Assembly: GCA_020442225.1 (NCBI GenBank)
Contig: JAGRKR010000185.1
Location: 1 to 13,394, forward strand
Length of the DNA: 13,394 nucleotides
DNA from: Hyphomicrobiaceae bacterium
GTDB taxonomy: Bacteria > Pseudomonadota > Alphaproteobacteria > Rhizobiales > Hyphomicrobiaceae
Direction of reading: 5' to 3'
The position numbers and the translations under genes are program-made. Each line of letters opens with the position of its first letter. Position 1 is the stretch's first letter. Under the pieces are notes generated by a model. That model searched no databases, had not been told where the DNA came from, and saw nothing but the letters and a program-made list of their open reading frames with translations. This document shows positions 1 through 7,606 of this stretch, piece after piece.

Positions 1-134
1 TATCGCTGCTCCAGCTCCTTGACCTGCGTGGTGACGGTCGGCTGTCCGATGCCGAGCGCTTTCGCGGCGGCGGTGAAGCCGCCATGCTCGGCAACCGCGT
101 GAAACGAGCGGAGCTGGCTGAAAACCATCGTCAT
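1..134 (-). CDS. LysR-type transcriptional regulator, N-terminal fragment cut by the window edge
   Basis: Only the first 44 codons are in the window, read on the minus strand from ATG at 134 (a second in-frame ATG lies at 128). The product begins MTMVFSQLRSFHAVAEHGGF and continues into TAAAKALGIGQPTVTTQVKE. This is the classic LysR N-terminal winged helix-turn-helix, with the recognition helix around residues 28-40 (GIGQPTVTTQVKELE). LysR regulators usually bind between themselves and a divergent target and need a small-molecule co-inducer. Here the divergent neighbour is an iron-type alcohol dehydrogenase, which is therefore the likely target. The effector-binding domain lies outside the window, so the ligand cannot be guessed from this protein. 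The family call is firm. Which of the two ATGs is used is not settled. Confidence 0.9.
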   Translation of the reverse strand, partial: MTMVFSQLRSFHAVAEHGGFTAAAKALGIGQPTVTTQVKELEQR

Positions 135-228
135 AATGAATGGCTATCATTCTAAATATGAATTTGTCAATGGAGCGACCCGGCGGATAGCGTTCCAGAA
201 CGCCTCAACGGACAGGGGAATTGCGGCG
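135..228. promoter_or_regulatory. Divergent LysR/dehydrogenase control region with two overlapping inverted repeats
   Basis: This 94-bp stretch is clearly more AT-rich than its surroundings. It contains two perfect inverted repeats that share a half-site: GAATG-N5-CATTC at 138-152 and ATTC-N7-GAAT at 149-163. The second also fits the LysR T-N11-A rule (T150 to A162). Their centres (145 and 156) are 11 bp apart, about one helical turn, as expected for two LysR subunit pairs on one DNA face. A TTGTCA at 164-169 could be a -35 element for the dehydrogenase, but no good -10 follows, which would suit an activator-dependent promoter. The repeats are seen directly; LysR binding is inferred. Confidence 0.55.
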
Positions 229-1335
229 GTGTGGACGTATCGTAATCCCGTGGATGTGCGCTTCGGTGCGGGCAGCTTCGCTGGCCTCGCCGGCTTGATC
301 GGCGCGCGCAGCTATGCCCTCGTCACCTACGCCGACCCGTATTTCCGCGGCCTGGCCGACGAGCTGGCGGGACGCGCCGGCCGCGCCGCCATCGTCGTCG
401 ACGACATCGCGCCGAACCCCGACGTCGCCGCGCTGACCGCGCAATGCGCGCGCTTTGCGGGTCTCGCCCGCGCGCCCGAGGTGATCGTGGCGCTCGGCGG
501 CGGCTCCGTCATCGATTCCGCCAAGGTCTTCGCCGCGGCGAGAGGCGACTTCGCCGTCGTCGGCGCCTATCTCAAGGGCGTAGCGGGCGCCAGCCTGCCC
601 GAGCCGACGCCGCTCATCGCGGTGCCGACCACCGGCGGCACCGGCAGCGAGGTGACGTGCTGGGGCACCGTCTGGGACAACGCCGCCGGCGCCAAGTACT
701 CGCTCGCCCATCCGCGCCTCTATCCGCAGATCGCGCTGGTCGATCCGGCGCTGATGCTGGCCAAGCCGCGCGAGCTGACGATCCAGACCGGCCTCGACGC
801 CCTCTCGCACGCGCTCGAGAGCCTGTGGAACCGCAACGCCAACCCGGTCTCGATGGCGCATGCCATCACCGCCGCGCGCGGTGCGCTGGCGACGCTGCCG
901 CGCCTCGCGAACGACCTGCAGAACCTGGCGCTGCGCGAGGCGATGGCGCGCGCCGCGCTGCTCGCCGGCTTCGCCTTCTCCAACACCAAGACGGCGATCG
1001 CGCATTCGATCTCCTATCCGATCACGCTCAGGCACAACGTGCCGCACGGCGTCGCCTGCTCGTTCACGCTGCCGATGGTGATGCGCAGCATGGAGGGCGT
1101 GGGCGGACTGTGCGGGGAGGGGCTGGCGGCGATCTTCGGCACGGATTCGATGGCTGCCGCAGCCGACGCCCTGCAACGCCAGCTCGAGGCGCTCGGCATC
1201 GCCACGGCTCCCGCGAGCTATGGCATTGCCGAGGACGAGTGGCGCGCGCTCATCCTGGCGGCTTTCGATGGCGAGCGCGGCCAGAACTTCATCGGCGAGC
1301 GCGGGCGCATGCTCGCCGCAGCCGGACTCGACTGA
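229..1335 (+). CDS. Group III iron-type alcohol dehydrogenase, phosphonate-metabolism-associated type (probable)
   Basis: A 368-residue NAD(P)-dependent alcohol/aldehyde oxidoreductase of the iron-containing ADH family. The N-terminal nucleotide-binding half carries GGGSVIDSAK (about residues 90-99) and PTTGGTGSEVT (133-143). The C-terminal metal domain keeps all four usual ligands: D190 and H194 in GLDALSHALES, H259 in AHSIS and H273 in VPHG. The start is GTG at 229, because an AGGGGA ribosome site at 214-219 lies about 9 bases upstream and the family's N-terminal motif (WTYRNPVDVRFG) follows at once. A more upstream ATG at 136 would leave only one base between it and the divergent LysR start and would translate the operator. 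The N-terminus recalls the phosphonate-associated Fe-ADH family (TIGR03405, from memory), whose members are linked to phosphonoacetaldehyde or phosphonopyruvate reduction. Maleylacetate reductase is the main alternative. The family is firm; the substrate is inference. Confidence 0.85.
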   Translation: MWTYRNPVDVRFGAGSFAGLAGLIGARSYALVTYADPYFRGLADELAGRAGRAAIVVDDIAPNPDVAALTAQCARFAGLARAPEVIVALGGGSVIDSAKVFAAARGDFAVVGAYLKGVAGASLPEPTPLIAVPTTGGTGSEVTCWGTVWDNAAGAKYSLAHPRLYPQIALVDPALMLAKPRELTIQTGLDALSHALESLWNRNANPVSMAHAITAARGALATLPRLANDLQNLALREAMARAALLAGFAFSNTKTAIAHSISYPITLRHNVPHGVACSFTLPMVMRSMEGVGGLCGEGLAAIFGTDSMAAAADALQRQLEALGIATAPASYGIAEDEWRALILAAFDGERGQNFIGERGRMLAAAGLD

Positions 1336-1439
1336 CGAACGGACGGAGTCGCGACCGTCACATAGATGTAACACGGAGGTGCAACGGGAACAGACCTCGA
1401 ATGAACGAGGCGCCACTTTGGCTCTAGGGAGTTGATCAC

Positions 1440-1550
1440 ATGCGAACACCGAGAACCTTCCACGCGACGACCGCTGCTACCTGCGGGGTGAGCGCGAGCG
1501 TGGCCGGCAGCAGCGCCAGCATCGCGCTTATCGATCTTGGGAGGGCATAG
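1440..1550 (+). CDS. Candidate 36-residue leader ORF upstream of the ABC binding-protein gene
   Basis: ATG at 1440 is preceded by a strong ribosome site, AGGGAG at 1426-1431, with 8 bases of spacing. The frame runs 36 codons to TAG at 1548-1550 and ends four bases before the ATG of the binding-protein gene, so the downstream ribosome site (GGGAGGG, 1539-1545) lies inside this ORF. About three quarters of its codons end in G or C. The peptide is rich in Ala, Ser and Thr, has one Cys, and shows no recognisable domain, clear signal peptide or membrane segment. Its placement suggests translational coupling or a regulatory leader peptide. It could also be a chance ORF in high-GC DNA. No function is recognised. 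The remaining bases between the dehydrogenase stop and this ORF (1336-1439) show no convincing promoter. Confidence 0.4.
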   Translation: MRTPRTFHATTAATCGVSASVAGSSASIALIDLGRA

Positions 1551-1554
1551 GATC

Positions 1555-3135
1555 ATGGCGGGCAAGGCAATCCTCACACGACGCTCATTCGTCGTCGGCA
1601 GCGGTGCGGCGGCAGCCTCCTTCAGCCTCGGCGAGTTGATGTTCCCGGGCTCCAGCCACGCCGCAGCCAAGCCCAAGAAGGGCGGCAAGGTCGTCTATGC
1701 GGTCGTCGGGCACAATACGCGGCATAAGAGCATCAAGACGGCCAGGCATCCCTATGACGGGATCGAGATCCGCACCAAGAACGTCTTCAACACGCTGACC
1801 TGGGTCGACGAGGAGCTGGGCGTCCAGCCGGAGGTGGCGACGAAGTGGCGCGCCGTCGAGGATGACCAGACCGTTTGGGAGGTCGACATCCGCGAGGGCG
1901 TCAAGTTCCACGACGGACGGGACCTGCGGGTCGAGGACGTGGTTGCCTCCTACAATTTCCACCGTGACCCCAAGCTCGGCACGTCGTTCGCGCAGAAGAT
2001 GCTGGCCAAGGTCGAGAAGGTCGGGCCGACCAGGGCCCGGTTCTTCCTGCAGACGCCGAACAGCGAGTTTCCCTGGTGGACGGCTGAGTACCGGCAGGTG
2101 ATCATGCCGGAGGCCCCACTCGACAAGATCGGCATGGACGGCATCGGCAGCGGACCGTTCAAGTTCGCGAAGATCGATCCACGCCGCAGGGTCGTGTACG
2201 AGGCCAATGCCAAGTACTGGGGCGATGGTCCTTACCTCGACACGCTCGAGGTGGTCGTGCAGCCCAACATGGGACCCGCCATGAACGGCTACCGGTCGGG
2301 ACAGTTCGACATGATACTCGGTGTCGATCCGGCGCTGGTGCCGCAGTTCCAGGCCTTGCCGAACACGAAGGTCAGCTTCGCGAAGGCCGGCTCACAGATG
2401 ATGCTGGTCCTGCCGAAGCACGAGGGATCGCCGTTCAAGGATGTGCGCATCCGCAAGGCGCTGAGCCTGGCGATCGATCGCCAGAAGATCATCGACATCG
2501 TCTACGGCGGCAAGCTGGGGTGGATGACCAACGACACCCACATGACCAACTTCAACGCAGACTTCTTGCCGCGAAAGGTCAACCGCGACGTCGCCGCGGC
2601 GAAGAAGCTTTTGGCCGAGGCCGGCTTCCCCAACGGCATCACTCTGCCGACCCTCTATTTCACGACCTACTATCCCGAGATCAGCCGCGTGTTCCAGGTG
2701 CTGGCGGAATCGGTCAAGGAGGCCGGCATCACGCTGCCCATCGAGGTGCGCCAGGAGAGCGGTTATCGCAAGTGGCGCGTCGAAGACAAGGAGAAGACAC
2801 GCAAGCACCGGTTCGCCATGGCGCCGGTGGGATCGCGCAACCCGGCGGCCAACATGTTCCGCATGGCGCGTCCCGAGTACAACGAAAGCGGCTACTGGCA
2901 TCCGAGCAAGAAGGGCGACGAGTATATCGCGCTCTACAAGAAGGCCATGAGAACAGGCGATGCCGTGAAGCGCCGCGCGATCTACCATGAGATGCAGCGC
3001 ATCCTGCAGGACGAAGTGCCGGCACTGTTCCTGATCGGCCGGCGCGAGATCGATGTCGTCCGCGCCAATGTCCATGGCTGGTCCACGCATTCGCAGACTT
3101 GGTCCGCCCGGTTCAATCCGGTCTGGAAAGCGTAG
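1555..3135 (+). CDS. ABC transporter substrate-binding protein, family 5 (peptide/opine/nickel type), Tat-exported
   Basis: A 526-residue periplasmic solute-binding protein of the DppA/OppA family (SBP_bac_5). The N-terminus has a twin-arginine signal (TRRSFVVG, residues 8-15), a hydrophobic stretch and a likely cleavage near SSHAAA at about 35-40. The family signature is clear around residues 105-130: WEVDIREGVKFHDGRDLRVE. The length is usual. ATG at 1555 is chosen because GGGAGGG (1539-1545) is correctly placed and the Tat motif then sits at the N-terminus; the frame opens slightly upstream with TTG. It heads the ABC genes, followed by 116 non-coding bases and then the permeases. Family 5 proteins bind peptides, sugars, opines, nickel chelates and other compounds, so the fold does not give the ligand. 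The two phosphoesterases downstream suggest an organophosphorus ester; this is inference. Tat export implies folding before secretion. Confidence 0.93.
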   Translation: MAGKAILTRRSFVVGSGAAAASFSLGELMFPGSSHAAAKPKKGGKVVYAVVGHNTRHKSIKTARHPYDGIEIRTKNVFNTLTWVDEELGVQPEVATKWRAVEDDQTVWEVDIREGVKFHDGRDLRVEDVVASYNFHRDPKLGTSFAQKMLAKVEKVGPTRARFFLQTPNSEFPWWTAEYRQVIMPEAPLDKIGMDGIGSGPFKFAKIDPRRRVVYEANAKYWGDGPYLDTLEVVVQPNMGPAMNGYRSGQFDMILGVDPALVPQFQALPNTKVSFAKAGSQMMLVLPKHEGSPFKDVRIRKALSLAIDRQKIIDIVYGGKLGWMTNDTHMTNFNADFLPRKVNRDVAAAKKLLAEAGFPNGITLPTLYFTTYYPEISRVFQVLAESVKEAGITLPIEVRQESGYRKWRVEDKEKTRKHRFAMAPVGSRNPAANMFRMARPEYNESGYWHPSKKGDEYIALYKKAMRTGDAVKRRAIYHEMQRILQDEVPALFLIGRREIDVVRANVHGWSTHSQTWSARFNPVWKA

Positions 3136-3193
3136 GATAGGCTCGATCGTCGGGCGCCTCAGGCGGCTCGTCGGTTCCTTTGTCGAAGCGGCG

Positions 3194-3212
3194 GCGGGTG
3201 ACCGGCGCCCGC
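3194..3212 (+). promoter_or_regulatory. GC-rich stem-loop between binding-protein and permease genes
   Basis: GCGGGTG (3194-3200) can pair with CGCCCGC (3206-3212) across a five-base ACCGG loop. This gives a seven-pair stem with one G-U pair. It lies in the only sizeable gap among the ABC genes (3136-3251). No T-tract follows, so a full terminator is unlikely. In many importer operons such a hairpin protects the upstream mRNA or lowers read-through, so that more binding protein than permease is made. That role is inferred here. In DNA this GC-rich, short stems also occur by chance. Confidence 0.4.
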
Positions 3213-3251
3213 TCGCGGCACGCGCAGCGTCGATGATTGGGGAGGCAGCAG

Positions 3252-4220
3252 GTGCTCAGGGCGATGTTGCGGCGGCTGATGCTGTCCGTGCTCATCATCT
3301 TTCTGGTGGCTGTCTTCGTTTTCCTGGCGACCGAGGTTCTGCCCGGCGATGCGCTCGACGTCTATCTGAGCGAGGACGACGTGGCGGCGATGTCTGCCGA
3401 AGACATCGAGAAGAAGCGACGGGAGCTGGGGTTGGACGTGCCGGCCCCCGTGCGCTTCTTCACCTGGTTCGGCAAGGCGATCGTCGGTGACTTCGGAACC
3501 ACGATCGTCGACGACATCCCGGTCACGGAGATCATAGTCAATCCGCTGCTCAACTCCCTCCTGCTGGGCGGCGTCATCACCGCCATCACGATACCCGTCG
3601 CCTTTCTGATCGGGGCAGGCGCCGGCTACTGGCGCGGGCGACGTCCCGATGCCGTCATCTCCACCGCGTCGATCATCGGCTACTCCATCCCCGATTTCGT
3701 CATCGGCATGGTGCTGATCATCGTCTTCGCCGTCTGGATACCGCTGTTCCCCGCGGTGATCACGATCTTCAACGATGCCCCTGCGTCAGCGCTGCTGGCG
3801 GTCTCGCTGCTGCCGGCGGCGACTGTCATCATCGGGCATGTCGCTCACCTGAGCCGGCTGTTGCGTGCAGGCTTCATCGAGGCGATGAACAGCGACTACG
3901 TGGAGCGCGCGCGCCTATCGGGCATTCCCGAGTTCCGCATCGTCCTGCGCCACGTCCTGCCGGCATCGGTGATCCCGACACTCAACGCCATGGCGCTCTA
4001 CGCCGCCGGCGTGCTGTCCGGTCTCATCGTGGTCGAGAAGGTGTTCGGCTATCCAGGTCTCGGGGTGGAGTTGATCAAGGCGGTCGACACCCGCGAGGTC
4101 CATGTCGTTCAGGCCATCGCCTTCCTCGGCGCGGTGCTGGTCGTCTTCATGAACCTCCTCGCCGATCTGGCGATCATTGCGCTCGATCCAAGGGTCCGAA
4201 GCCATGTCAGCCAGCAGTAG
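3252..4220 (+). CDS. ABC transporter permease, DppB/OppB type
   Basis: A 322-residue inner-membrane permease, one of the two pore-forming subunits of the importer. It starts with a short basic stretch and a first membrane segment (about residues 9-27), then a periplasmic loop including EKKRRELGLDVPAPVRFFTW, as usual for DppB. About five further hydrophobic segments follow. The cytoplasmic EAA loop that docks the ATPase reads YVERARLSGIPEFRIVLRHV (about residues 216-235), followed by LP. The start is GTG at 3252, because GGGGAGG at 3239-3245 is six bases away. The in-frame TTG at 3237 would lie upstream of that ribosome site, and ATG at 3264 has poorer spacing. The 3' end overlaps the next permease gene by 17 bases, implying coupled translation. 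Confidence 0.93.
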   Translation: MLRAMLRRLMLSVLIIFLVAVFVFLATEVLPGDALDVYLSEDDVAAMSAEDIEKKRRELGLDVPAPVRFFTWFGKAIVGDFGTTIVDDIPVTEIIVNPLLNSLLLGGVITAITIPVAFLIGAGAGYWRGRRPDAVISTASIIGYSIPDFVIGMVLIIVFAVWIPLFPAVITIFNDAPASALLAVSLLPAATVIIGHVAHLSRLLRAGFIEAMNSDYVERARLSGIPEFRIVLRHVLPASVIPTLNAMALYAAGVLSGLIVVEKVFGYPGLGVELIKAVDTREVHVVQAIAFLGAVLVVFMNLLADLAIIALDPRVRSHVSQQ

Positions 4221-5061
4221 TCGGGCCATTCAGGTCCTCACGCACAGCCCCGGTACGATGATCGGGGTCGTGCTGGTCATGCTGCACCTCGCCGTCGCTG
4301 TCTTCGCCCCGCTGCTGATCCCCTACGGCGAGACGCAACTGGTCGGCGCACCGTTGCTGGCGCCCGGACACCCGGACTTCCTGCTCGGCACGGATGCCAT
4401 CGGCCGCGATTACTTCTCGCGGCTTCTCATGGGTGGGCGCACGTCCATCACCGTCGCCATGGTCGGCGTCCTCGGTGCGGTGCTCTTCGCAACCCTTATC
4501 GGGGTTTCCGCCGCCTACATCGGCGGCCTCTACGACGATGTCGTCATGCGTATCGTCGATACCAAGCTTTCGATGCCGGGCATCCTGTTCGTATCCCTGT
4601 TCGTCATCGGGTTCGGCCGCTCCGTCGTCGTGCTGACCATCGTCATCGGTATCAGCTATTTCCCTGGCGCCGTGCGGACGATCCGCGCCCAGGCCCTGAC
4701 GCAGGTGCCGCTCGACTACGTCAAGGCGGCGCGCTTGCGCGGCGAGTCCGCGCTCTCCGTCATCCTTCGCGAGCTGACGCCCAATGTCGCCGAGGTCGTC
4801 GTCGTCGAGTTCGCCATCCGCACATCCTCGGCGATCCTCATCGTCAGCGCGTTGTCGTTCCTCGGCCTCGGCATCTCGCCTCCCACACCCGACTGGGGGC
4901 TCATGGTGTCGGAGAGCGTCAATCAGATCTACGCTGCACCGTGGCTGGTGCTGCTGCCCGCAGCCTTCATCAGCTCGCTCGTGGTCGGTCTGAATTTCGC
5001 GAGCGATGGACTGGCCAACGCCCTCGGGCTCGACGCCGCGCGCGGCCTGCATCGGAGTTGA
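4204..5061 (+). CDS. ABC transporter permease, DppC/OppC type
   Basis: A 285-residue inner-membrane permease, partner of the DppB-type subunit. The N-terminus has one membrane segment (about residues 19-40), then the typical DppC periplasmic stretch with HPDFLLGTDAIGRDYFSRLL and the GGRTSITVA segment. The EAA docking loop is YVKAARLRGESALSVILREL (about residues 178-197), followed by TPN. The later SFLGLGISPPTPDWG motif is characteristic of this subfamily. ATG at 4204 is chosen because AAGGG at 4190-4194 is nine bases upstream. The frame is open further upstream inside the previous gene, but that start lacks support. The coding regions overlap by 17 bases. Four bases separate its stop from the ATPase start. 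Confidence 0.93.
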   Translation: MSASSSRAIQVLTHSPGTMIGVVLVMLHLAVAVFAPLLIPYGETQLVGAPLLAPGHPDFLLGTDAIGRDYFSRLLMGGRTSITVAMVGVLGAVLFATLIGVSAAYIGGLYDDVVMRIVDTKLSMPGILFVSLFVIGFGRSVVVLTIVIGISYFPGAVRTIRAQALTQVPLDYVKAARLRGESALSVILRELTPNVAEVVVVEFAIRTSSAILIVSALSFLGLGISPPTPDWGLMVSESVNQIYAAPWLVLLPAAFISSLVVGLNFASDGLANALGLDAARGLHRS

Positions 5062-5065
5062 CGGT

Positions 5066-6769
5066 ATGGCATTGCTGGAGGTCAAGGACCTGAAGATCGC
5101 CTACCGCAACAACGCCACGGGCGAACAGTCGCTGGCGGTGGACGGCGTGAGCTTCACGCTCGATCGTGGCGAGACGCTGGGCATCGTCGGCGAAAGCGGT
5201 TGCGGGAAGTCGACCATCGCACGCGCGCTGATGGCCTATTGCCGCCCCGGCGGCGAGATCGTCGGCGGCCAGATCCTCTTCGACGGCCGCGACGTGCGGG
5301 CCTTTTCGGAGGACCAGCTCCGGGAGCTGCGCGGCAAGCGCATGGCCATGGTGCCGCAAGACCCGCTGACGTCGCTGACCTATCACATGCGGGTCGGGGC
5401 GCAGGTGGACGAGATCTCGCGCATCCACCAGAAGCTGGACGCCAAGGCGGCGCGCCAGCACACCTTGAGCCTGTTCGAGCGCACGAACCTGCCCGATCCT
5501 GCCCGCACATACCGGCGCTATCCCCACGAGAATTCCGGCGGCCAGCGCCAGCGCGTGGTCATCGCCGGCGCTCTCGCCTGCCAGCCTGACCTGTTGATCC
5601 TCGACGAGCCCACCACAGCTCTCGACACGACGACGGAGATGCAGGTGCTCAAGCTGGTCAAGGATCTGCGCGACCGGCTGGGCGTTGCCCTTGTCTACAT
5701 CACCCACGATCTGACGCTGACCAACTACATGTGCGAGAACGTGCTGGTCATGCTGGATGGCAAGGTTGTCGAGCGTGGGCGCACGGCGCAGGTGTTCGAG
5801 GCTCCGACGACGGCTTACGCCAAGAAGCTGGTCGCCGCCATCCCGCGCGTCGATGCCCCGGCGCCGGTGGCCCAGGCGAGCACCAGGACCGGAGCGGCGT
5901 TGCTCGATGTGCGCAATCTGACGTTCCGCTACGGCCGGAGCTGGTCGCTCAATCCCTTTGCGCGGCGGACCATCGACGCGCCGGCGGTCGACGATGTTTC
6001 GTTCAGCGTGCCGGCCGGCGGCACGGTCGGACTCGTCGGGGAGTCCGGCAGCGGCAAGTCGACGATCGCCAACGTCGTCGTCGGACTGCTGACACCAACC
6101 TCCGGCACCGTCACCTTCGATGGCCAGGACGTCGGCTCCGTCGACGGCAAGCGGTCGGCGGACCTGCGGCGGCGTATCCAGGTCGTGTTCCAGAACCCAC
6201 TGTCCTCGCTCAATCCGCGTCAGCAGGTAGAGACGATCCTGACCCGCCCCCTGCAGGTCTTCTTCGGCATCACGGGCGGGCCGGCCCGCGACCGGGCGGC
6301 GGAGCTGCTGGAGCAGATGGAGCTGTCGCCAGATCTGCTGCGCCGCTATCCGCGCCAGCTTTCCGGCGGGCAGCAGCAGCGGGTCGCAGTGGCGCGCGCC
6401 TTCGCGGCGAAGCCGGACCTGCTGCTCTGTGACGAGATCACCTCGGCGCTGGACGTGTCCGTGCAGGCTCAGGTGCTCGCCCTGCTCAAGGACATCCAGT
6501 TGAAGACCGGCACGGCGTGCCTGTTCATCAGCCACGACCTCGGCGTCGTGAAGCAGGTGTGCGACGAGGTGGCGGTTCTGCAGAAGGGCAAGCTGGTGGA
6601 AAGTGGACGCCCGGCGGATGTCTTCGCCGCACCGTCCCATCCCTATACGCGTCGTCTCATCGCTGCGGCATCGAGGCGCGAGGATTACGAGGACATCGCC
6701 TCCAGGCAAGACGCTGCCGCGCCTGCGCTGGAAATGGCGAGCTCCACACCCGGGAAAGGCCAGACATGA
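5066..6769 (+). CDS. Fused double ATP-binding subunit, DppD-DppF type
   Basis: A 567-residue protein with two complete ABC ATPase domains that power the importer. Domain 1: Walker [10 protein letters not shown] (42-50), Q-loop Q98, signature NSGGQ (156-160), Walker B LLILDE ending at E181 and switch His214. Domain 2: Walker [10 protein letters not shown] (from about 325), Q376, signature LSGGQ (432-436), Walker B LLLCDE with E457 and switch His490. Both sites keep their catalytic glutamate and histidine, so both should be active. A short variable linker (about 262-278) joins the halves, and HPYTRRL near 525 matches the oligopeptide-type C-terminal region. Such fusions are common in proteobacterial peptide-type importers. 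ATG at 5066 follows CGGAG (5053-5057). The stop overlaps the next start as ATGA. Confidence 0.94.
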   Translation: MALLEVKDLKIAYRNNATGEQSLAVDGVSFTLDRGETLGIVGESGCGKSTIARALMAYCRPGGEIVGGQILFDGRDVRAFSEDQLRELRGKRMAMVPQDPLTSLTYHMRVGAQVDEISRIHQKLDAKAARQHTLSLFERTNLPDPARTYRRYPHENSGGQRQRVVIAGALACQPDLLILDEPTTALDTTTEMQVLKLVKDLRDRLGVALVYITHDLTLTNYMCENVLVMLDGKVVERGRTAQVFEAPTTAYAKKLVAAIPRVDAPAPVAQASTRTGAALLDVRNLTFRYGRSWSLNPFARRTIDAPAVDDVSFSVPAGGTVGLVGESGSGKSTIANVVVGLLTPTSGTVTFDGQDVGSVDGKRSADLRRRIQVVFQNPLSSLNPRQQVETILTRPLQVFFGITGGPARDRAAELLEQMELSPDLLRRYPRQLSGGQQQRVAVARAFAAKPDLLLCDEITSALDVSVQAQVLALLKDIQLKTGTACLFISHDLGVVKQVCDEVAVLQKGKLVESGRPADVFAAPSHPYTRRLIAAASRREDYEDIASRQDAAAPALEMASSTPGKGQT

Positions 6770-7593
6770 AAATTCTCCAGGTCACCGACGTCCACTTCGT
6801 TCCGGCGGGCGAAACGCTGCACGGTCTCGATCCGAGAGCGCGGCTCGATGCCTGCATCGCCGACATCAATGCCCATCATCAGGACGCCGCCATGTGCTTC
6901 ATCACCGGCGACCTCGCGCACGCCGGACAGGTCGGCGCCTACGAGAACTTGAAGGACTGTCTGTCCCGCCTGAAGGTTCCTTATGTCGTGATGGTGGGCA
7001 ATCACGACTCTCGCAAGGATCTGCTGTCCGTGTTTCCCGATACCGCGGTCGACGAGAACGGCTTCGTGCAGACCGTCGTTGATCTCGAGGTCGGCAGATG
7101 CATTCTGCTCGATACCGTTCTTCCCAATGCCGGCAAGGGTGAGAACTGGGGCGAGTTCTGCGAGCGCCGCGCCGCCTGGCTGGAGGCACGTCTGGAGGAG
7201 GCGAGGGGGAGACCGATCTTCCTCTTCCTGCATCATCCGCCGTTCGACATCTCGCTGCCGAGCCTCGACAACATCCGCTTGCGCGATACGGGTCCGCTGA
7301 CGCGCGTCCTCTCCAAGGCGTCCGGCATCCGCCACATGTTCCTCGCCCATGTCCACCGCCCCGTCTCCGGCAGTTGGCGGGGTATACCGTTCTCGATCTT
7401 CCGCGGCACGAACCATCAGGTGCCCTTCGATCTCGATACCATCTCGCCCGTTCCGAAGAGCCACGAGCCGCCCGCCTATGGCGTGATCTTCCTGACGCCC
7501 GAGTCCGTGGTCATCCACGCCCATGACTACCTCGACCGCTCCGCGCTACCGCTGCCGGACACCGCCCGCAAGATCGGCAACGCAAAGTCGTAG
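6766..7593 (+). CDS. GpdQ-like class III metallophosphodiesterase
   Basis: A 275-residue binuclear-metal phosphodiesterase of the calcineurin-like superfamily. The ligands visible are D8 and H10 (TDVH), D49 (TGDL), N79 and H80 (GNHD), H156 (HHPP), and H195 and H197 (AHVH). Length and ligand spacing are almost the same as in Enterobacter aerogenes GpdQ (D8, H10, D50, N80, H156, H195, H197; 274 residues, from memory), and NHQVPF matches the HQVP segment of that enzyme. GpdQ hydrolyses glycerophosphodiesters and other diesters. CpdA-type cAMP phosphodiesterases share the fold and are the alternative. The usual Gly of GHxH is Ala here. There is no signal peptide, so it acts in the cytoplasm. It overlaps the ATPase stop by four bases, which ties it to the importer. 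An AAAGG at 6755-6759 serves as ribosome site. Confidence 0.88.
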   Translation: MKILQVTDVHFVPAGETLHGLDPRARLDACIADINAHHQDAAMCFITGDLAHAGQVGAYENLKDCLSRLKVPYVVMVGNHDSRKDLLSVFPDTAVDENGFVQTVVDLEVGRCILLDTVLPNAGKGENWGEFCERRAAWLEARLEEARGRPIFLFLHHPPFDISLPSLDNIRLRDTGPLTRVLSKASGIRHMFLAHVHRPVSGSWRGIPFSIFRGTNHQVPFDLDTISPVPKSHEPPAYGVIFLTPESVVIHAHDYLDRSALPLPDTARKIGNAKS

Positions 7594-7606
7594 GGCGCGT
7601 GCTGCC

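Noticed and set aside
1342..1359. GACGG / CCGTC hairpin just after the dehydrogenase stop
   Set aside because: Only five pairs, with an eight-base loop and no T-run; too weak to call a terminator.
1401..1427. Eight-codon ORF upstream of the leader ORF
   Set aside because: No ribosome site at a suitable distance, and too short to judge by composition.
205..1449. Long minus-strand ORFs opposite the dehydrogenase, permeases, ATPase and hydrolase genes
   Set aside because: They are frame shadows of high-GC genes: Arg-, Asp-, His- and Gly-rich translations with no domain, lying wholly opposite clearly real genes.
5066..6769. Double ATPase fusion as a novelty
   Set aside because: DppD-DppF fusions with two full ABC domains are common in proteobacterial peptide-type importers, and all motifs are normal.
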